Source of the DNA: CAZLAJ01 sp964644605
Lineage (GTDB): Bacteria > Patescibacteriota > Microgenomatia > UBA1406 > GWC2-37-13
DNA length: 25,991 nucleotides
Assembly (NCBI GenBank): GCA_964644605.1
Contig: CAZXWS010000042.1
Coordinates: 1-25,991 of the forward strand
Reading direction: 5' to 3'
A program made the position numbers and the translations under genes. This document shows positions 24,021-25,991 of the stretch, piece by piece. The notes beneath the pieces are model-generated. The model worked only from the letters and a program-made list of their open reading frames with translations, had not been told where the DNA came from and ran no database searches. Each line of letters begins with the position of its first letter. The stretch's first letter is position 1.

Positions 24021-25991
24021 ATGCAAATAGTATCGATCAAAAACATACAATCTTTTTATAATGATCCACGGGTAAGAAAATTTTTTTGGCTTGCTGTATT
24101 TTTAGTATTGTTTATCTTATATTTTTTTTATATACGTAAAACACTCGATTATTTCCTTTCAACTTTCAAGGAAAATTTTGGCTACTGGGACACTCAGGAT
24201 AATTGGACCGCTCTCGACGACTTTGTGAAAGGAAGAGTTTTTTTTAAAGACTATTTCTACGAATACGGATGGTTTATTTTATTGCTAGAGGCGATTCCTT
24301 ATATTTTATTAAAACAAACATATTTTGCGATGTTAGTCGGAAGGCATTTTTTTCTCCCGATTGTATCTGTGACAATTGCTTTTTTTGTCGGTAAATTTAC
24401 TTTGCGCAAAAAATATCTCATTTTTTTATTTTTACTGCTTAATTTATTTTATGGTGCGACTACCGATTACAGTCCTATACGACATATAATGGTGGAACTG
24501 AGTCTCTCTGTATTTATTTTATATCTTTACAATCCGCGTCCTCGATTTGCATTCATTGCGGGAGTTATTGGCGGGTTAGGTGTTCTCACTGCACTAGAAT
24601 ATGGATTAGCGTTGAATGCAACTGTGTTTTGTATATTGCTACTCTCATTTATTCCGCTTAAATCCTTAAAAATACCGAAAGTTTTTTTTCCACGTTTTTT
24701 TTTAGGTGAAGCACTAATATTATTTCCGTTTTTTTTATACTTACAGATGGAGGGTGCGCTTAAAAATTATTTTATGTTTGTCTTAAGTTATATGAATAAT
24801 TTTTATTATATGTCGCCATGCGCAAGAGAATCGTTTCCCCGACTAGAAGATATTGAGATATTAAGAAAGACCTCTCCCCTATTACTCGGAAATATTCCCA
24901 TCGAATTTCTGCAAAATCTTAATTTATATTTGGTTCCAGTTGTGTATGTTTTGACCTTTATTGTCGTTTTGATAAGAGTTATGTTCTTAAAAAGTGATTC
25001 AAAGAGGAGCATTGTAATGGTAAGTTTGAGTATTTTTGGATCGTTGGTATATATTCGAACCCTTGACACGCCCTGTATTGGCTATTTTCGATATGGTCTG
25101 GTGCCGTTTTTTCTTTTACTACTGACTTATGTAGACCTCCTGATCACATATAAAAAACATTTTTACTTTAGATTCATAATGGCTTTGTTTAGCGCGCTTA
25201 TCATTAGTTGGTTTTTACTAACTGAACATACAGGTACAATCGTTCGATGGTTTGGTAAAAAAATCGAAGTAATACCATCGAAGCAGCAAAGTAAAGTGTA
25301 TTATGCGCAGGCCGGCTGGTATATGGAAGAGCGTTTTACCACTGCCTATAAAGATTTGACTAATTACATTATCCAAAGAACAACTTCACGTGATTATGTA
25401 TATGTATATCCATGGGGTCCTTATAATCAATTAACAGGTCTACGGCATCCTAATGCCGTAACTACAGGGACTGCTCCCTTAGGAGGTAAGTTTTATATAC
25501 ATATGTTAATTAATGATTTAAAACAACATAACCCAAAATATGTTGTAGTAAATGTTTACAACAACTTAGCAATTGCTGTCTATGGAACAGAAAGAAAGGA
25601 CGGACCGCGATATTATTCTCTTCATGGTCAAGAGGGCCCTGTATTTTCTGGAGAAGGAAACCCAATAGAAACATATATATTACAAAATTACAAACCAGTA
25701 TATTCTAATATCGTTGGTGTGGTTATGGAACGAAGACAAAAACCAGTTCAATTGGGACAAGTGTTACATAAAGTTGCGACGGTTGATCTTTCGAAAAGTA
25801 AAAATATCCAGTTGAAATGTATGAACGAAGTATCTAAGCAAACATACAAAATTACTGATCCCAACGCTGTATGGCAAACGACACTTGATAATACTGTTCC
25901 TACTGATGATCTTGAAATTACATTTAAGGTCGATGGTGATTTATTAACAAAGAGGTTTTCCCGGTACATAGCTACTATAACGGCGTTATCT
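24021..25991 (+). CDS. GT-C-type membrane glycosyltransferase-like protein, partial at the right edge
   Basis: An ATG at 24021 opens a frame that I followed codon by codon to the last base: 657 codons without a stop, so the C-terminus is missing. The start MQIVSIKNIQSFYNDPRV precedes a helix (about 22-38). The first outer loop has YWDTQDNW (55-62) and FKDYFYEYGWF (75-85), a GT-C-type acidic loop comparable to PDDSE and YKDF-YPPGRF in the protein at 592-2268. About ten helices run to about residue 400. A long soluble region follows, with DYVYVYPWGPYNQLTGLRHP, PKYVVVNVY and, from about 590, a beta-rich stretch unlike the other GT-C proteins here. It is divergent from the 14-gene series across a shared -10 element. 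The likely role is outer-face sugar transfer; donor and acceptor are unknown. Confidence 0.65.
   Translation, partial: MQIVSIKNIQSFYNDPRVRKFFWLAVFLVLFILYFFYIRKTLDYFLSTFKENFGYWDTQDNWTALDDFVKGRVFFKDYFYEYGWFILLLEAIPYILLKQTYFAMLVGRHFFLPIVSVTIAFFVGKFTLRKKYLIFLFLLLNLFYGATTDYSPIRHIMVELSLSVFILYLYNPRPRFAFIAGVIGGLGVLTALEYGLALNATVFCILLLSFIPLKSLKIPKVFFPRFFLGEALILFPFFLYLQMEGALKNYFMFVLSYMNNFYYMSPCARESFPRLEDIEILRKTSPLLLGNIPIEFLQNLNLYLVPVVYVLTFIVVLIRVMFLKSDSKRSIVMVSLSIFGSLVYIRTLDTPCIGYFRYGLVPFFLLLLTYVDLLITYKKHFYFRFIMALFSALIISWFLLTEHTGTIVRWFGKKIEVIPSKQQSKVYYAQAGWYMEERFTTAYKDLTNYIIQRTTSRDYVYVYPWGPYNQLTGLRHPNAVTTGTAPLGGKFYIHMLINDLKQHNPKYVVVNVYNNLAIAVYGTERKDGPRYYSLHGQEGPVFSGEGNPIETYILQNYKPVYSNIVGVVMERRQKPVQLGQVLHKVATVDLSKSKNIQLKCMNEVSKQTYKITDPNAVWQTTLDNTVPTDDLEITFKVDGDLLTKRFSRYIATITALS

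Noticed and set aside
23979..24050. 24-residue N-terminal extension of the polyprenyl-phosphate GT2 from ATG 24050
   Set aside because: It precedes the conserved domain start, overlaps the divergent gene and would place the TATAAT inside the coding sequence.
24806..25969. Two minus-strand open frames (24806-25069 and 25748-25969)
   Set aside because: Both lie antisense to the continuous 657-codon + strand GT-C frame and have low-complexity composition without motifs.
1..25991. Reassignment of TGA to glycine or tryptophan (seen in some Candidate Phyla Radiation lineages)
   Set aside because: Several genes end in TGA exactly at operon-type junctions (for example 19222-19224), and tryptophans are TGG; the standard code fits.
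1..25991. CRISPR arrays, tRNA or rRNA genes, insertion sequences and riboswitches
   Set aside because: No regularly spaced repeats, cloverleaf-like or rRNA-like segments, transposase motifs or leader long enough for a riboswitch were seen. The only repeat-like mobile candidate is at 3961-4018.

Overview
This AT-rich window (roughly one third G+C by eye) is almost wholly devoted to assembly of a cell-surface glycan. It holds 21 genes I can support: many polytopic GT-C-type glycosyltransferases, several GT2 and GT4 sugar transferases, two Wzx-like flippases, nucleotide-sugar enzymes and methyltransferase-like proteins. There are no rRNA, tRNA, CRISPR or insertion-sequence genes. TGA is used as a stop and tryptophan is TGG, so the code looks standard. 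The mix of GT-C paralogues, short proteins, tight packing and few Shine-Dalgarno motifs suggests a Candidate Phyla Radiation (Patescibacteria, Microgenomates-like) genome. That assignment is an inference, because the window contains no phylogenetic marker gene.

Layout. (1) 1-207 is non-coding with a weak candidate promoter. (2) 208-7692 is a strand-switching mosaic: a DNPH1-like nucleoside hydrolase/deoxyribosyltransferase (+), a GT-C protein (+), a GT-C protein (-), a GT39/PMT_2-like protein (+), a Wzx-like flippase (-), GDP-mannose 4,6-dehydratase (+) and a small Xre-type regulator (+). Tail-to-tail junctions are at most a few bases apart or overlap, leaving no room for terminators between genes. 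(3) 23978 down to 7666 is one uninterrupted minus-strand series of 14 genes, read in this order: polyprenyl-phosphate GT2, two NAD-dependent epimerases, GT2, DUF268 protein, pseudo-methyltransferase/GT2 fusion, SAM methyltransferase, GT4, large AftD/YfhO-like GT-C, small membrane protein, membrane-anchored IPT/TIG protein, GT39-like GT-C, Wzx-like flippase and a tandem GT2. Many of these genes overlap or abut. (4) A GT-C gene starts divergently at 24021 and runs open off the right edge.

How it may work (inference). Gmd and the two epimerases make activated sugars. The cytoplasmic GT2 and GT4 enzymes build a lipid-linked oligosaccharide, which the methyltransferases may decorate. The flippases move it outward. 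The GtrB-like GT2 makes polyprenyl-phosphate sugars that the GT-C enzymes use on the outer face. No Wzy polymerase, WaaL ligase or oligosaccharyltransferase was recognised, so the final acceptor is unknown.

The most unusual item is a GC-rich 58-bp element with perfect 13-bp inverted repeats at 3961-4018. It sits in frame inside the GT39-like gene and is translated as an extra ~20-residue loop. Also notable are a two-gene unit of unknown membrane proteins, one carrying an IPT/TIG domain; a pseudo-methyltransferase/GT2 fusion; a tandem GT2; and a palindromic -10 element shared by divergent genes near 23996.
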